A stretch of 64,000 nt of DNA, taken from Azonexus sp. Its GTDB lineage: Bacteria; Pseudomonadota; Gammaproteobacteria; Burkholderiales; Rhodocyclaceae. The stretch is from assembly GCA_030696345.1 (NCBI GenBank), contig JAUYSK010000003.1:94563-158562 (forward strand). Direction: 5' to 3'. Made by a program: the position numbers and the translations under genes. Below are positions 8,461 to 17,366 of the stretch, piece after piece (the first letter of the stretch is position 1; the number at the start of each line of letters is the position of its first letter). The notes beneath the pieces were generated by a model, which searched no databases, was not told the DNA's origin, and saw only the letters and a list, made by a program, of their open reading frames with translations.

Positions 8461-9424
8461 ACGACCGCCACCCAAGACCCCGACGGGAGGCACCGGCACG
8501 CAGCCGGGTTCGGCGTGCGAACCCGATCCGGCTGCGCTGGGCTTGATCGTGGCGGTCACGGACCTGTCCGTTGAATCCGAGCAGGCGCTGTCGCGGGCGG
8601 CGCTGCTGGCCGTCCAGCACCGTGCACAACTGCGTTTCGTTTACCTGGCGGGCGGCGCCAGCAGCCGCTACCCCAATCCTCAGGAACGCCTGATGCAGCG
8701 CTGCCGGGCGCTGGGTCGCCAGCACAACATCCTGATTGAGCCCGCGGACAACGGGGGCTCTACGCTGAAAAGCGTGAAGGTGGCGGCCAAGGGCGCGAGT
8801 CTGCTGGTGATGCACCACCATTTGTCTGGCAAGTTGGGCAGTTTTGTCAAACGCTCGGTCGTCGATCAACTGCTGCGCGAGAGCGACTGTCCTGTGCTGG
8901 TGGTCAAGGGCCCGGTCGCAGCTCCCTACCGCAACACCCTGGTTGCGCTGGACCTGAAAGCCGGCTCAGAGCAACTGCTGAAATGGGGGCTTATCGCAGG
9001 GCCGAGAACCAAGATGTCGGTCTTTCACGCCTTGGACAACCAGGTGATGCGGTCTGGCCGGGCGACGGTAATCGACAAAACACGTCCGTTACCGTCTGTG
9101 GATGAGCGGCGCGCCACAGAGCGCCAGTTGGCACAGACCTACCTGCGAGCTGTGGTCGATCTGCACGTTCCAGCCGGCCAGGCTGCTGAAATTTTCGTGG
9201 CTTACGGAGAGCCGGCCCGGGAACTGGCTTCCCTTCAGTGCGCGAGGCAGAGCAACCTGATCGTCATCGGCAAGCGTCACGCCACGTTCATGGATGACGT
9301 CCTGCAGCGTTCGCCGGGCCAGCGGGTATTGAACCAATCGTCGGGTGACGTGTTGATCTCGCCGCTGAACGACGCTGCGTTAAGCCCTTCCACCGCCGGA
9401 GGACCGGGGGCGACATGGATCTGA
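8444..9424 (+). CDS. Tandem-domain universal stress protein
   Basis: A 326-aa cytosolic protein with two Usp domains. Domain 1 covers about residues 35-165 (LIVAVTDLSVESEQALSRAALLA ... LVMHHHLSGKLGSFVKRSVVDQLL ... CPVLVVK). Domain 2 covers about 170-310 (NTLVALDLKAGSEQLLKWG ... LIVIGKRH ... GDVLISP). Neither shows a clean nucleotide-loop G-x2-G-x9-G pattern, so ATP binding is uncertain. The start is GTG at 8444, with GGAGG at 8433-8437 six bases upstream and inside the rnk-like gene; the two genes overlap by 17 nt. The next gene begins inside its last codons. Confidence 0.85.
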   Translation: MTSQPERPPPKTPTGGTGTQPGSACEPDPAALGLIVAVTDLSVESEQALSRAALLAVQHRAQLRFVYLAGGASSRYPNPQERLMQRCRALGRQHNILIEPADNGGSTLKSVKVAAKGASLLVMHHHLSGKLGSFVKRSVVDQLLRESDCPVLVVKGPVAAPYRNTLVALDLKAGSEQLLKWGLIAGPRTKMSVFHALDNQVMRSGRATVIDKTRPLPSVDERRATERQLAQTYLRAVVDLHVPAGQAAEIFVAYGEPARELASLQCARQSNLIVIGKRHATFMDDVLQRSPGQRVLNQSSGDVLISPLNDAALSPSTAGGPGATWI

Positions 9425-10287
9425 CACAAACTTTTTTGCGCAAAAAGAGCCCTTGTGCCGAGGGGTTTCGGTGGTTTGCGAGGAACCACCCACTCGGTGA
9501 CAACTACCAACACGTGCTCGACTCGCTGGTTCAGGCCGGTCGCGTCAAGGATGCCTGCTGGCTGCTCTCCCAGTTCGGCCCAACCAACACGGTGTTGCGG
9601 CTGGATGAAATCAGCGCAGACGCCATCGTGTTCGCGGGCACCCTGGAGGTGCGGGGAAACATCGATGTCCATACCGTGGTTCAGGCGGGCAAGTCCATTC
9701 GGGCTGGCGGGGGTCTTCGCGCCGGAGACGCGGTCATTGCGGGTGAAGACCTGTGGGCGGGAGCAAACGTGCGAACCGAGGGCACGATTCACTCCGGGGG
9801 AAACATTCGAGTCGCCTGGGGCATCGAAACGGGTGCCGACATCGTTTGCGGGGGCGACTTGAAAGCGGCGTGGGATGTGCTGTGCGGCGGCGCGCTCTCC
9901 GTGGGTGCAAACGCCGTGGTGGGGCAAGACCTGCACGCTCGAGGCAGCGTGACCTGCGCGAAGGGACTGCGGGTCGGTGGCGCGATGAACAACGCGGACA
10001 ACATCCATGCAGGTCAGGGCATTCTGGTGGGCGGCGACATTCGCTGCGGACGGCATCTTGAAGCGGAGTGGGGCATCAAGGCGAACGGCCACATCATGGC
10101 ATCAGGCGCCATCAAGGCCGGCGAGAGCCTCAGCGCGAGCGGCGACATACGGGCGGGCGCCGGTTACGGCGTCTATGCCGGACTCAATGTTCAGGTCGAG
10201 GCCTGGGAATCCAGCGGGCAGGTTCACGCAGTGGCCAAACCAGAAGCGCTCCTCAGTGGGCTCTGGTCCGGGCCACTGGCGTTCTGA
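9415..10287 (+). CDS. Bactofilin-like/beta-helix repeat protein of unknown function
   Basis: A 290-aa protein. Residues 1-60 form a small helical domain (RKKSPCAEGFRWFARNHP, then QAGRVKDACWLLSQFGPT). From about residue 60 to 265 there are roughly a dozen short repeats of the pattern hydrophobic-x-A/G-G-x-hydrophobic-x-A-G (for example DIVCGGDLKAAWDVLCGGAL), as in polymer-forming bactofilins and other right-handed beta solenoids. There is no signal peptide or membrane segment. The ATG at 9415 overlaps the Usp stop by 10 nt, and a GGAGG lies 12 nt upstream. A stress-linked cytosolic scaffold is conceivable; function is unknown. Confidence 0.7.
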   Translation: MDLTQTFLRKKSPCAEGFRWFARNHPLGDNYQHVLDSLVQAGRVKDACWLLSQFGPTNTVLRLDEISADAIVFAGTLEVRGNIDVHTVVQAGKSIRAGGGLRAGDAVIAGEDLWAGANVRTEGTIHSGGNIRVAWGIETGADIVCGGDLKAAWDVLCGGALSVGANAVVGQDLHARGSVTCAKGLRVGGAMNNADNIHAGQGILVGGDIRCGRHLEAEWGIKANGHIMASGAIKAGESLSASGDIRAGAGYGVYAGLNVQVEAWESSGQVHAVAKPEALLSGLWSGPLAF

Positions 10288-10517
10288 GCGAAGTGCGCGG
10301 CAAAAAACCCGATGGTGAGGGCGTGGAAAGATGGCGCGGCAAGAGCCGAAAGGCTTTCGCATCTGCGAAAAACCGCATGGCGCCTTATCATGCCGGGTTG
10401 CCTTTTTGACGCCAGAACCCGCGCTGGTGCACCGCTTTGAACCAGATTTTGCCCCCCTCGCTCTTGAACACGCCGTCAGCGGCACCGCCGGCGCCCTCGC
10501 CCGCCCACACAGCGGCC

Positions 10518-13499
10518 ATGCGCACGGCCGCGCTGCTGTCGGTGCGCGGTGCGCGCACGCACAACCTGAAAAACATCGACCTCGACATCCCCAAGCACGC
10601 GCTGGTGGTGATCACCGGGCTCTCCGGGTCGGGGAAGTCCAGTCTGGCGTTTGACACGCTGTACGCCGAGGGCCAGCGCCGCTACGTGGAAAGCCTGAGC
10701 GCTTACGCGCGGCAGTTTTTGCAGCTGATGGACAAGCCCGATGTGGACCTGATCGAAGGCCTGTCGCCTGCCATTGCCATCGAGCAAAAGGCCACCAGCC
10801 ACAACCCGCGCTCCACCGTGGGCACCGTCACCGAGATCCACGACTACCTGCGCCTGCTGTACGCCCGCGCCGGCACCCCGCACTGCCCCGAGCACGGGCT
10901 GCCGCTGGCCGCGCAAAGCGTGGCGCAAATGGTGGACACGGTGCTGGCCCTGCCCGAGGGCACGCGGCTGATGATTCTGGCGCCGGTGGCGCGCGAGAAA
11001 AAAGGCGAATTCACCGAACTCTTTGCCGACATGCAGGCCCAGGGCTATGTGCGTTTTCGCCTCAACGGCGCCGTGGTGGAGGCCGAAGCCCTGCCCGCGC
11101 TCAAAAAAACAGAGAAGCACAACATCGACGTGGTGATCGACCGCATCAAGGTGCGTTCGGCTGAAGAGGAAGGCACCAACCCGCAACGCCAGCGCCTGGC
11201 CGAAAGCTTTGAAGCGGCGCTGCGCCTGGCCGACGGCAAGGCCATTGCGCTGGAAATGGACGGCGGCGCGGAGCACGGTTTTTCTGCCCGGTTCGCCTGC
11301 CCGGTATGCAGCTACACCGTGGGCGAGCTGGAGCCGCGCCTGTTTTCCTTCAACTCGCCCATGGGCGCCTGCCCCACCTGCGACGGCCTGGGCCACACCG
11401 AGGTGTTTGACCCGAACCGCGTGGTGGCCTTTCCCACGCTGAGCCTGGCCAGCGGCGCCATCAAGGGCTGGGACCGGCGCAACGGCTACTATTTCGCCAT
11501 GATCGAAAGCCTGGCGGCGCACTATGGTTTTGACGCCGAAGCGGCTTGGGACAGCCTGCCCGAAGCGGTGCATCAGGTGCTGCTGTACGGCTCGGGTCTG
11601 GACGACATCAAGTTCAGCTACGCGCTGGAATCGGGCGAAAAGGCCGGCAAGAAAATCAGCAAAAAGCACCCGTTCGAAGGCATCATCCGCAACTTTGAGC
11701 GGCGTTACCGCGAAACCGACAGCCCCGCCGTGCGCGAAGAACTGTCGCGCTACCGCGCCACCCAGCCCTGCCCCGACTGCGGTGGCTCGCGCCTGCGCAA
11801 GGAAGCGCGCCACGTGTTCGTGGGCGAAGGCGAGCTCAAGCAGCCCATCTACAAAATCAGCCACATCACGCTGGGCGAGTCGCTGGCGTACTTTCAAAAG
11901 CTGCATCTGCCCGGCGCCAAGGGCGACATTGCGGCGCGGGTGATCAACGAGATTCGCCAGCGGCTGAAATTTTTGAACGACGTGGGCCTGAACTACCTGA
12001 GCCTGGACCGCAGCGCCGACACGCTGAGCGGCGGCGAGGCCCAGCGCATCCGGCTGGCGAGCCAGATTGGCAGCGGCCTGACCGGGGTGATGTATGTGCT
12101 GGACGAGCCCAGCATTGGCCTGCACCAGCGCGACAACGACCGCCTGATTGCCACCCTGCAACACCTGCGCGACCTGGGCAACACGGTGCTGGTGGTGGAG
12201 CACGACGAAGACATGATGCACGCCGCCGACCATGTGATCGACATGGGACCGGGCGCCGGTGTGCACGGCGGGCGCGTGATGGCGCAAGGCACGTGCGCCG
12301 AGGTGATGGCCACGCCGGGCTCGCTCACCGGCCAGTACCTCAGCGGCGCGCGGGCCATTGCCGTGCCGGCGACTCGCACCCCCTGGCTGCCGGTGGTGAA
12401 AACCAAAGCGGCAGCGCCCATCAAGTCGCGCTTTCCCATGAGCCCCGCCGCCGAACGCCGCAGCGCGCGCGAGGCCGCGCACGTGGCGACGCTGGGCGAG
12501 CTGCAAGAAATTCGCGTGGTCAACGCCACCGGGCACAACCTCAAGGGCGTCAGCGTGGCCTTTCCAGTGGGCCTGCTCACCTGCGTCACCGGCGTGTCCG
12601 GGTCGGGCAAATCCACGCTGGTGAACGACACGCTCTACGCCGCCGTCTCGCGCACGCTCTACCGCTCGCACGAAGAGCCTGCCGCACACGAAGCCATAGA
12701 AGGCATTGAACATTTCGACAAGGTCATCAACGTCGACCAAAGTCCGATTGGCCGCACACCGCGCAGCAACCCGGCCACCTACACCGGTTTGTTCACCGGC
12801 ATCCGCGAACTCATGGCCGAAGTGCCCACCGCCCGCGAACGCGGCTACGGCCCGGGGCGCTTCAGCTTCAACGTGGCCGGTGGCCGCTGCGAAGCCTGCC
12901 AGGGCGATGGTGTGGTGAAAGTGGAAATGCACTTTTTGCCCGACGTCTATGTGCCCTGCGAGGTCTGCCACGGCAAGCGCTACAACCGCGAAACGCTGGA
13001 CGTGCAGTACAAGGGAAAAAACATCGCCCAGATTCTGGACATGACGGTGGAGCAGGCCCACGCCTTCTTTGGCGCCGTGCCCACGCTGCACCGCAAGCTG
13101 CAAACCCTGATGGACGTGGGCCTGACCTACATCCAGCTCGGCCAGAGTGCCACCACGCTCAGCGGCGGCGAGGCACAGCGCGTGAAGCTGGCGCTGGAGC
13201 TGAGCAAACGCGACACCGGGCGCACGCTCTACATCCTGGACGAGCCCACCACCGGTCTTCACTTTGCCGACATTGAACTGCTGCTGAAGGTGCTGCACCA
13301 GCTGCGCGACGCGGGCAACACCATCGTGGTGATCGAGCACAACCTGGATGTGATCAAAACCGCCGACTGGCTGATCGACATGGGGCCCGAGGGCGGTTCG
13401 GGCGGTGGCATGGTGCTGGCGCAGGGCACACCGGAAGACATTGCCGCGCACGAGGGCAGCTACACCGGGCGGTATTTGGCGCGCTTGCTAAGGGGTTGA
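10518..13499 (+). CDS. uvrA: Excinuclease ABC subunit A
   Basis: A 993-aa damage-recognition ATPase of nucleotide excision repair; UvrA dimers load UvrB. Both ABC modules are visible: Walker [21 protein letters not shown] near the start and [14 protein letters not shown] in the second half, with signatures [16 protein letters not shown] and [15 protein letters not shown]. Zinc-module cysteines are present in CPVC...[17 protein letters not shown] and CEACQGDG...[11 protein letters not shown] use the ATG at 10518 ([17 protein letters not shown]); an in-frame TTG at 10437 would add 27 low-complexity residues. No LexA box was recognised upstream. Confidence 0.96.
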   Translation: MRTAALLSVRGARTHNLKNIDLDIPKHALVVITGLSGSGKSSLAFDTLYAEGQRRYVESLSAYARQFLQLMDKPDVDLIEGLSPAIAIEQKATSHNPRSTVGTVTEIHDYLRLLYARAGTPHCPEHGLPLAAQSVAQMVDTVLALPEGTRLMILAPVAREKKGEFTELFADMQAQGYVRFRLNGAVVEAEALPALKKTEKHNIDVVIDRIKVRSAEEEGTNPQRQRLAESFEAALRLADGKAIALEMDGGAEHGFSARFACPVCSYTVGELEPRLFSFNSPMGACPTCDGLGHTEVFDPNRVVAFPTLSLASGAIKGWDRRNGYYFAMIESLAAHYGFDAEAAWDSLPEAVHQVLLYGSGLDDIKFSYALESGEKAGKKISKKHPFEGIIRNFERRYRETDSPAVREELSRYRATQPCPDCGGSRLRKEARHVFVGEGELKQPIYKISHITLGESLAYFQKLHLPGAKGDIAARVINEIRQRLKFLNDVGLNYLSLDRSADTLSGGEAQRIRLASQIGSGLTGVMYVLDEPSIGLHQRDNDRLIATLQHLRDLGNTVLVVEHDEDMMHAADHVIDMGPGAGVHGGRVMAQGTCAEVMATPGSLTGQYLSGARAIAVPATRTPWLPVVKTKAAAPIKSRFPMSPAAERRSAREAAHVATLGELQEIRVVNATGHNLKGVSVAFPVGLLTCVTGVSGSGKSTLVNDTLYAAVSRTLYRSHEEPAAHEAIEGIEHFDKVINVDQSPIGRTPRSNPATYTGLFTGIRELMAEVPTARERGYGPGRFSFNVAGGRCEACQGDGVVKVEMHFLPDVYVPCEVCHGKRYNRETLDVQYKGKNIAQILDMTVEQAHAFFGAVPTLHRKLQTLMDVGLTYIQLGQSATTLSGGEAQRVKLALELSKRDTGRTLYILDEPTTGLHFADIELLLKVLHQLRDAGNTIVVIEHNLDVIKTADWLIDMGPEGGSGGGMVLAQGTPEDIAAHEGSYTGRYLARLLRG

Positions 13500-13510
13500 A
13501 GGCTGTGCAC

Positions 13511-13529
13511 AAGCGATTTGGATTCGCTT
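13511..13529 (+). terminator. Weak hairpin after uvrA
   Basis: Arms AAGCGA and TCGCTT with a 7-nt loop, 11 nt after the uvrA stop, followed by an AT-rich but not T-only stretch. A weak intrinsic terminator at most. Confidence 0.25.
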
Positions 13530-13573
13530 AAATATCGGTCTCCCGGTACCGAGAATACAATTTAAACCGTTGA

Positions 13574-14212
13574 TTAATATTGATTTTTTTCTATCAATTG
13601 TCTAGATATTGTCTGAATCCTCCGCCGACTCAGATGATTTAGACAATGGCAGACTCCGCGTCCAGACGGCTCCCACGCACGGCGGTTGGCCACAATGGTC
13701 TTGTCTTGGTCAGACATTTCGCTCAACAGATTCTTCACCCGATTGGCTTTTTGCTGAGGCGTCAAACCAGAGGGCATGGCTTCGAGCAGCGTCTGATCAA
13801 TCTCTTCACGGGTGGCCCTGCCAAACCTGTCGAGCAGGCTGAGCACCAGTTGCTTGAGCGCTGGCTTCTGCAAACCGGCATGGCGGGTGTACTGCCCTCG
13901 CTGGTTAATGGCATCGGCCACAGACGCAGCAATAGGTACAGCAGGCGCGCGCCCTTCCACCAACTTCCGGCGCCGAAGATCGGCCAGTATCTTCGTATCA
14001 ATGGGGCGGCGCTTCTGCAAATGATCCAGTGCAATCACCTCGGACAGCGTGAGACTGGAGGCAGAAAGCAGCGCCCGCGTGAAGGCAGGATCAATTTCGC
14101 GACCGTGGATACGCACGGTGACGGTGGGGGGCGTCAACGCAATCTCAAAATCCGGCATCGGAAAGTGCCGCTCCCGCTGGGTGCGGTACATCCGCTTGAT
14201 GCCACTGCCAAG
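13574..14212 (-). pseudogene. 3' remnant of a RecG-like/AlbA_2-type ATPase regulator gene
   Basis: About 210 codons corresponding to the C-terminal part of proteins annotated as ATP-binding 'RecG-related' or AlbA_2-domain proteins, often found beside restriction systems. Landmarks are GSGIKRMY at the broken end, then MPDFEIALTPPTVTVRIHG, HLQKRRPID and a winged-helix-like tail (LLDRFGRATREEIDQTLL). The N-terminal DNA-binding and ATP-binding parts are missing: the frame begins at a junction near 14208-14212 where a type ISP gene 5' fragment is joined. The 3' flank (13500-13620) is AT-rich compared with its neighbours, in keeping with acquired DNA. Not expected to be functional. Confidence 0.65.
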
Positions 14213-14427
14213 CGCAGTTCGTGCAGCAGCGCGCCGTCCACGGCGATGCTGGTTTTGGCGGCGGTCTTGACGGGGTATTCGGCCAGGAACACCAGATCGT
14301 GTTGCCGGCCCCAGGCCTTGAGCAGGTCTTTGAACGCTTCGCGGACGATGGTCTCGCGCTGGCTGCCGCTGACCTTTCGAATAACGTCGAGCTGCTTGAG
14401 GTAGTCGTTGATGAGGAGCTGGCTCAT
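14209..14427 (-). pseudogene. 5' remnant of a type ISP restriction-modification gene
   Basis: About 72 codons from ATG at 14427. They match the N-terminus of type ISP (Mrr-helicase-methyltransferase single-polypeptide) enzymes: DYLKQLDVIRKVSGSQRE, VREAFKDLLKAWGRQHDLVF and SIAVDGALLHELRL. In relatives the chain continues LPFGYWEAKD; here it switches at ELRL into another gene in a different frame and the original frame soon reaches a stop. The rest of the roughly 1,000-1,600-aa enzyme is absent, so no restriction activity is expected. Family recognition is from memory. Confidence 0.65.
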
Positions 14428-14536
14428 GGGTTCCCTGGATTGGCCTTGCGCGGCGGTGGCGCAGGCTTGCTCGAATTATGCGGGGCGGGCACGAGGGCTT
14501 GCGAGCTTGCGCAGCACCTCCATCGGGCCGGGCGCT

Positions 14537-15355
14537 TCAGTTGTTGCGGTAAGCCAGGCCCATCGTGGCGCCGTACACCGCTTTGCGGCCGACCAGCGGG
14601 CTCAGCGCTGCAGCGCCCTGCAACTGCGAGAGGCTCAGGCCGCCAAAGGCGACCCAGCGCCGGCTCAGAGCGGTGGTCATGCTCACGCCCAATGACACGC
14701 GCTCCCAGCCGCTGCCCAGGCTGTAAGGCGCACGCCCGGTGGCCAGGGCGGCTTCGGGCGCTATGCCGTAGTGGGTTTGCCGGTACAGGTCGGTGCCCCA
14801 CACGGCACCGACGCCCAGGTCCCAGTAGGTCTGGTCAGACACGGGGTAACGGTAGTTCAGTCCGGTGTTGAGGTAGAAGCCCCCATCACGCCCCAGCAGG
14901 TCTTGTGAGCCGCTCACGGACCAACTCCAGCGCGGCCCCAGAGCCAGCCGGGCCGAAGCACGGCCGCGCAGGGTGTCGCGCACCTTGGGCAGGCCCAGCA
15001 ACAGCGGATCGGTGCTGAACTTGCGGCCTTTGTCGTACTGCAGCGATGTGCTAAGACGCCAATCGTTGGTGGTGGCCAGCACGGTGCTGAGACCGGGGTC
15101 AACGGTTTCGCGGCCCACGCTGAGCAAGCTGCTGGCGCGTCCCGTTGCCAACCGGAAGCGACCGAACTGAAACGCCCACAAGGGACGAAGGCTCAGTCGC
15201 TGGTCGGTCTCACCGAGGTGACCAGCCGAGGAAGCGAGCGAGGCGCCCACCAGATAATCGCGGCTGGCTTCGAGCGCCACGGGCTCAGCAGCCTGCGCCG
15301 AGGCGCCGGCCCACAGGGCCGCCAACAGGCAAGGGGTCAAGCGGGCGTGGGGCAT
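14537..15355 (-). CDS. MipA/OmpV family outer-membrane protein
   Basis: A 272-aa predicted outer-membrane beta-barrel. Residues 1-22 (MPHARLTPCLL...GASAQA) form a signal peptide, cut before AEPVAL. The rest consists of alternating amphipathic strands typical of MipA/OmpV proteins (DYLVGASLASSAG; GLNYRYPVSDQTYWDLG; WVAFGGLSLSQLQG) and ends in the aromatic-rich LAYRNN. MipA is a scaffold for murein enzymes in E. coli, but most family members have no assigned role. I chose the ATG at 15355 because it places the signal peptide at the N-terminus. It follows the CigR-like gene on the same strand by about 55 nt. Confidence 0.75.
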   Translation of the reverse strand: MPHARLTPCLLAALWAGASAQAAEPVALEASRDYLVGASLASSAGHLGETDQRLSLRPLWAFQFGRFRLATGRASSLLSVGRETVDPGLSTVLATTNDWRLSTSLQYDKGRKFSTDPLLLGLPKVRDTLRGRASARLALGPRWSWSVSGSQDLLGRDGGFYLNTGLNYRYPVSDQTYWDLGVGAVWGTDLYRQTHYGIAPEAALATGRAPYSLGSGWERVSLGVSMTTALSRRWVAFGGLSLSQLQGAAALSPLVGRKAVYGATMGLAYRNN

Positions 15356-15409
15356 GGCCACATGGTACGGGCCGGGCAAACCGCAAGGCACCCGGCGCCC
15401 GCAGCCGCT

Positions 15410-15970
15410 TTACAAACCGTGCAGATTTTCAATCGCGTCGATCACCATGCCGGTGCCAATGGCGATCAGCAAAATGTCGGCGGCCACGCGCACGTAGCGA
15501 TGGCCTGCGGGTGGCAAACCGATCTGTATCGACACGCTGTTGGGCACGGAATGGTAGATCACGTCGGCCGGCAAGACGTAGCCGCGTCGCCACTTCTTGG
15601 CCTGGCCCGGCGGCATGCAGCCGTTGCCTTTCTTGGCCAGCCCGGGCGGGCATTTGCCCGCACGGAACTGCGGCTCGTAGTAAGCGAGCGCAGCACGGCG
15701 CTGCGGCTCACCGAAGTAGCCGCCGATCTGGATGTTCACCGACGTGTGCGAAGAAGACGAAGAAGAAGACCGCTCGCGCTCACCGTGCTGCACGGGGTGC
15801 GAGCCGGCGTTGCGGTCGCTTTTGCCTGGGCCTTTCTCGGATTTCTCCCATTTGTCGGGCTTGCCGCCGCCAGCATGATCGGGTTTTTCGGCCAGAGCGC
15901 CGCCCGTGCTCAGTGCCAGGGCGATGCCCAGGGTCAACAGTTTCAAGGCGTTGCTTTTCATCATGCTCAT
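15410..15970 (-). CDS. CigR/RcnB-like exported protein
   Basis: A 186-aa protein with a signal peptide (MSMMKSNALKLLTLGIALAL...GALA). A Lys/Gly/Ser-rich linker runs to about residue 75, including seven consecutive Ser. The core has KCPPGLAKKGNGCMPPGQAKKW and ends in a hydrophobic segment RYVRVAADILLIAIGTGMVIDAI. This matches CigR-type proteins (a Salmonella anti-virulence regulator) and the wider RcnB superfamily. It is likely periplasmic or attached to the inner membrane by its C-terminal helix. The role in this organism is unknown. It sits between the DUF4382 and MipA genes, in the same direction. Confidence 0.7.
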   Translation of the reverse strand: MSMMKSNALKLLTLGIALALSTGGALAEKPDHAGGGKPDKWEKSEKGPGKSDRNAGSHPVQHGERERSSSSSSSHTSVNIQIGGYFGEPQRRAALAYYEPQFRAGKCPPGLAKKGNGCMPPGQAKKWRRGYVLPADVIYHSVPNSVSIQIGLPPAGHRYVRVAADILLIAIGTGMVIDAIENLHGL

Positions 15971-15979
15971 TGGTTGGTG

Positions 15980-17154
15980 TCAGGGAAAGGTGAAGTTGGG
16001 CACCGTCTGGTCATCCATCGGGGTCAGGGTCAGTTCGGACGATGTCCGGGTGATGCCACCGGACACGGCGCTGACCCGGAGTTTGCCAGCAACCGTGCCT
16101 TCGGGTGTGAAGATCGGGGTGCCGTTCGCAAAGAAGGTCGCCACTTCCGGTGCGCCAACCGCCAGGTCACCCAGGACGTAGGCGCCGGTGTCCATGTCCA
16201 CCGGCCGTGACACCAGCTGGATCGTGGTGCCTCCTGGCAGGCTCTGCCAGGCGTTCACCGTGGCGTCGATCGGGGTGGCCACCGGGTTGTAGGCCACCAG
16301 GCCGCGCAACGTGCCCGTGGCCGAGACGGCCGGTGCGATGTCCGTGCCGTCCGGCGTGACCCGCACGATCTGGTTTTGCGACACCACCACGTTCTTGACC
16401 ACAGCAGTCGCCCGACCGGGAGCCGTCACCACCAGGGTGTAGGTACCCGACTCCACGGGCCAGAGCCGGAATTTGCCCTCCGCATCGGCCACGGTCGAGC
16501 GCACAGGCAGGCCATCAAGCTGCAGCGAAACGGCTGCGCCGGCCATGGCCGGGAGCACCTCGCCAATGACACCCGTTTCGGTGCGCAGAATCGCCCGCAC
16601 CACCGGCTTGAGGTTGTAGTTGCCGGAATTGCCCGCCACCACCACCGATTTGCAGGCGTCGAAGTCCAGCACGAAGTCAGCCCGCTGATCGGCTTCCACG
16701 GTCATGTTCACGTTGATCTTCAGGCCCGATTGCTGACCACTGGGGGTTTTCAGGGGAATTTCTTGCCCGGATCCCTCGGGGATGGCGCTCAGGCGGATGG
16801 AGTTGGCCAAGGGCACATTCGGATTGCCCGGGTTGGCTGCCAGCACCAGCCGCAGTTGGGTGTAGGTGCCCGCCGGCAGTCGGGTCTCGCCCAGCTCGAT
16901 CAACGCGCCGTTGGTCAGATCCAGCAGGTTGATCTTGCTGGGCGTGGCCAGCACGATTTCCGACCAGCCACGCTCGTTTTCACCGGCGCTGCTGCTCTGG
17001 TGCACACGAATTTTCTCCACGGTCACATTGACCTCGTCATAGCCGCAAGCCGGTGCATCGGTCAGGGCCAGGCGCAGCGTGCCGCTGTCTGCGGTACCGC
17101 CACCACCGCCGCCAGCATCACCGCACCGCCCAGGAATCGGAGTTTGTTCATCAT
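15980..17154 (-). pseudogene. DUF4382 lipoprotein gene with out-of-frame signal peptide
   Basis: A long body of about 350 codons (SGTLRLALTDAPACGYDEVNVTVEKIRVH..., a DUF4382 domain, then carboxypeptidase-like repeats with GKFRLWPVESGTYTLVV) is in one frame. The natural start MMNKLRFLGGAVMLAA, with AGGTG six bases before the ATG at 17154, is in another. The frames cross around 17100-17125, in a GGC/GGT-rich stretch encoding poly-Gly. Relatives have a lipobox Cys followed by poly-Gly at this point, so one base (or 1 mod 3, such as 10 or 13 bases) including the Cys seems to be missing. It may be a true mutation or a sequencing error. Confidence 0.7.
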
Positions 17155-17366
17155 GTTGTTCACCTGCATGAGTTGAGAGGAAGGCCGCATGGTGTGGCTC
17201 CAAGCGGGTTCGCACCATTGTGGCGCGGTGAATTCGCGCCAGGGTTTCCAGATGTAATGCGCTCGACCGACAAACGCCATGATGAAGCCGCTCATCCGAC
17301 TGGCGCTGGTGGGCGCGAGCTGGCAGACTGATCGGCCACGCCACCTCGGCCACCCGGCCTGCACCC

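Noticed and set aside
10476..13451. A nearly 1,000-codon open frame antisense to uvrA
   Set aside because: It is rich in His, Gln, Val and Ala without any family pattern and mirrors the uvrA codon structure. GC-rich genes routinely leave such open antisense frames; the same holds for 41421-44054, 31788-34283 and 38557-40176.
17100..17154. Programmed ribosomal frameshift linking the DUF4382 signal peptide to its body
   Set aside because: No slippery heptamer with a downstream structure was seen, and the resulting protein would still lack the lipobox Cys. Mutation or sequence error is simpler.
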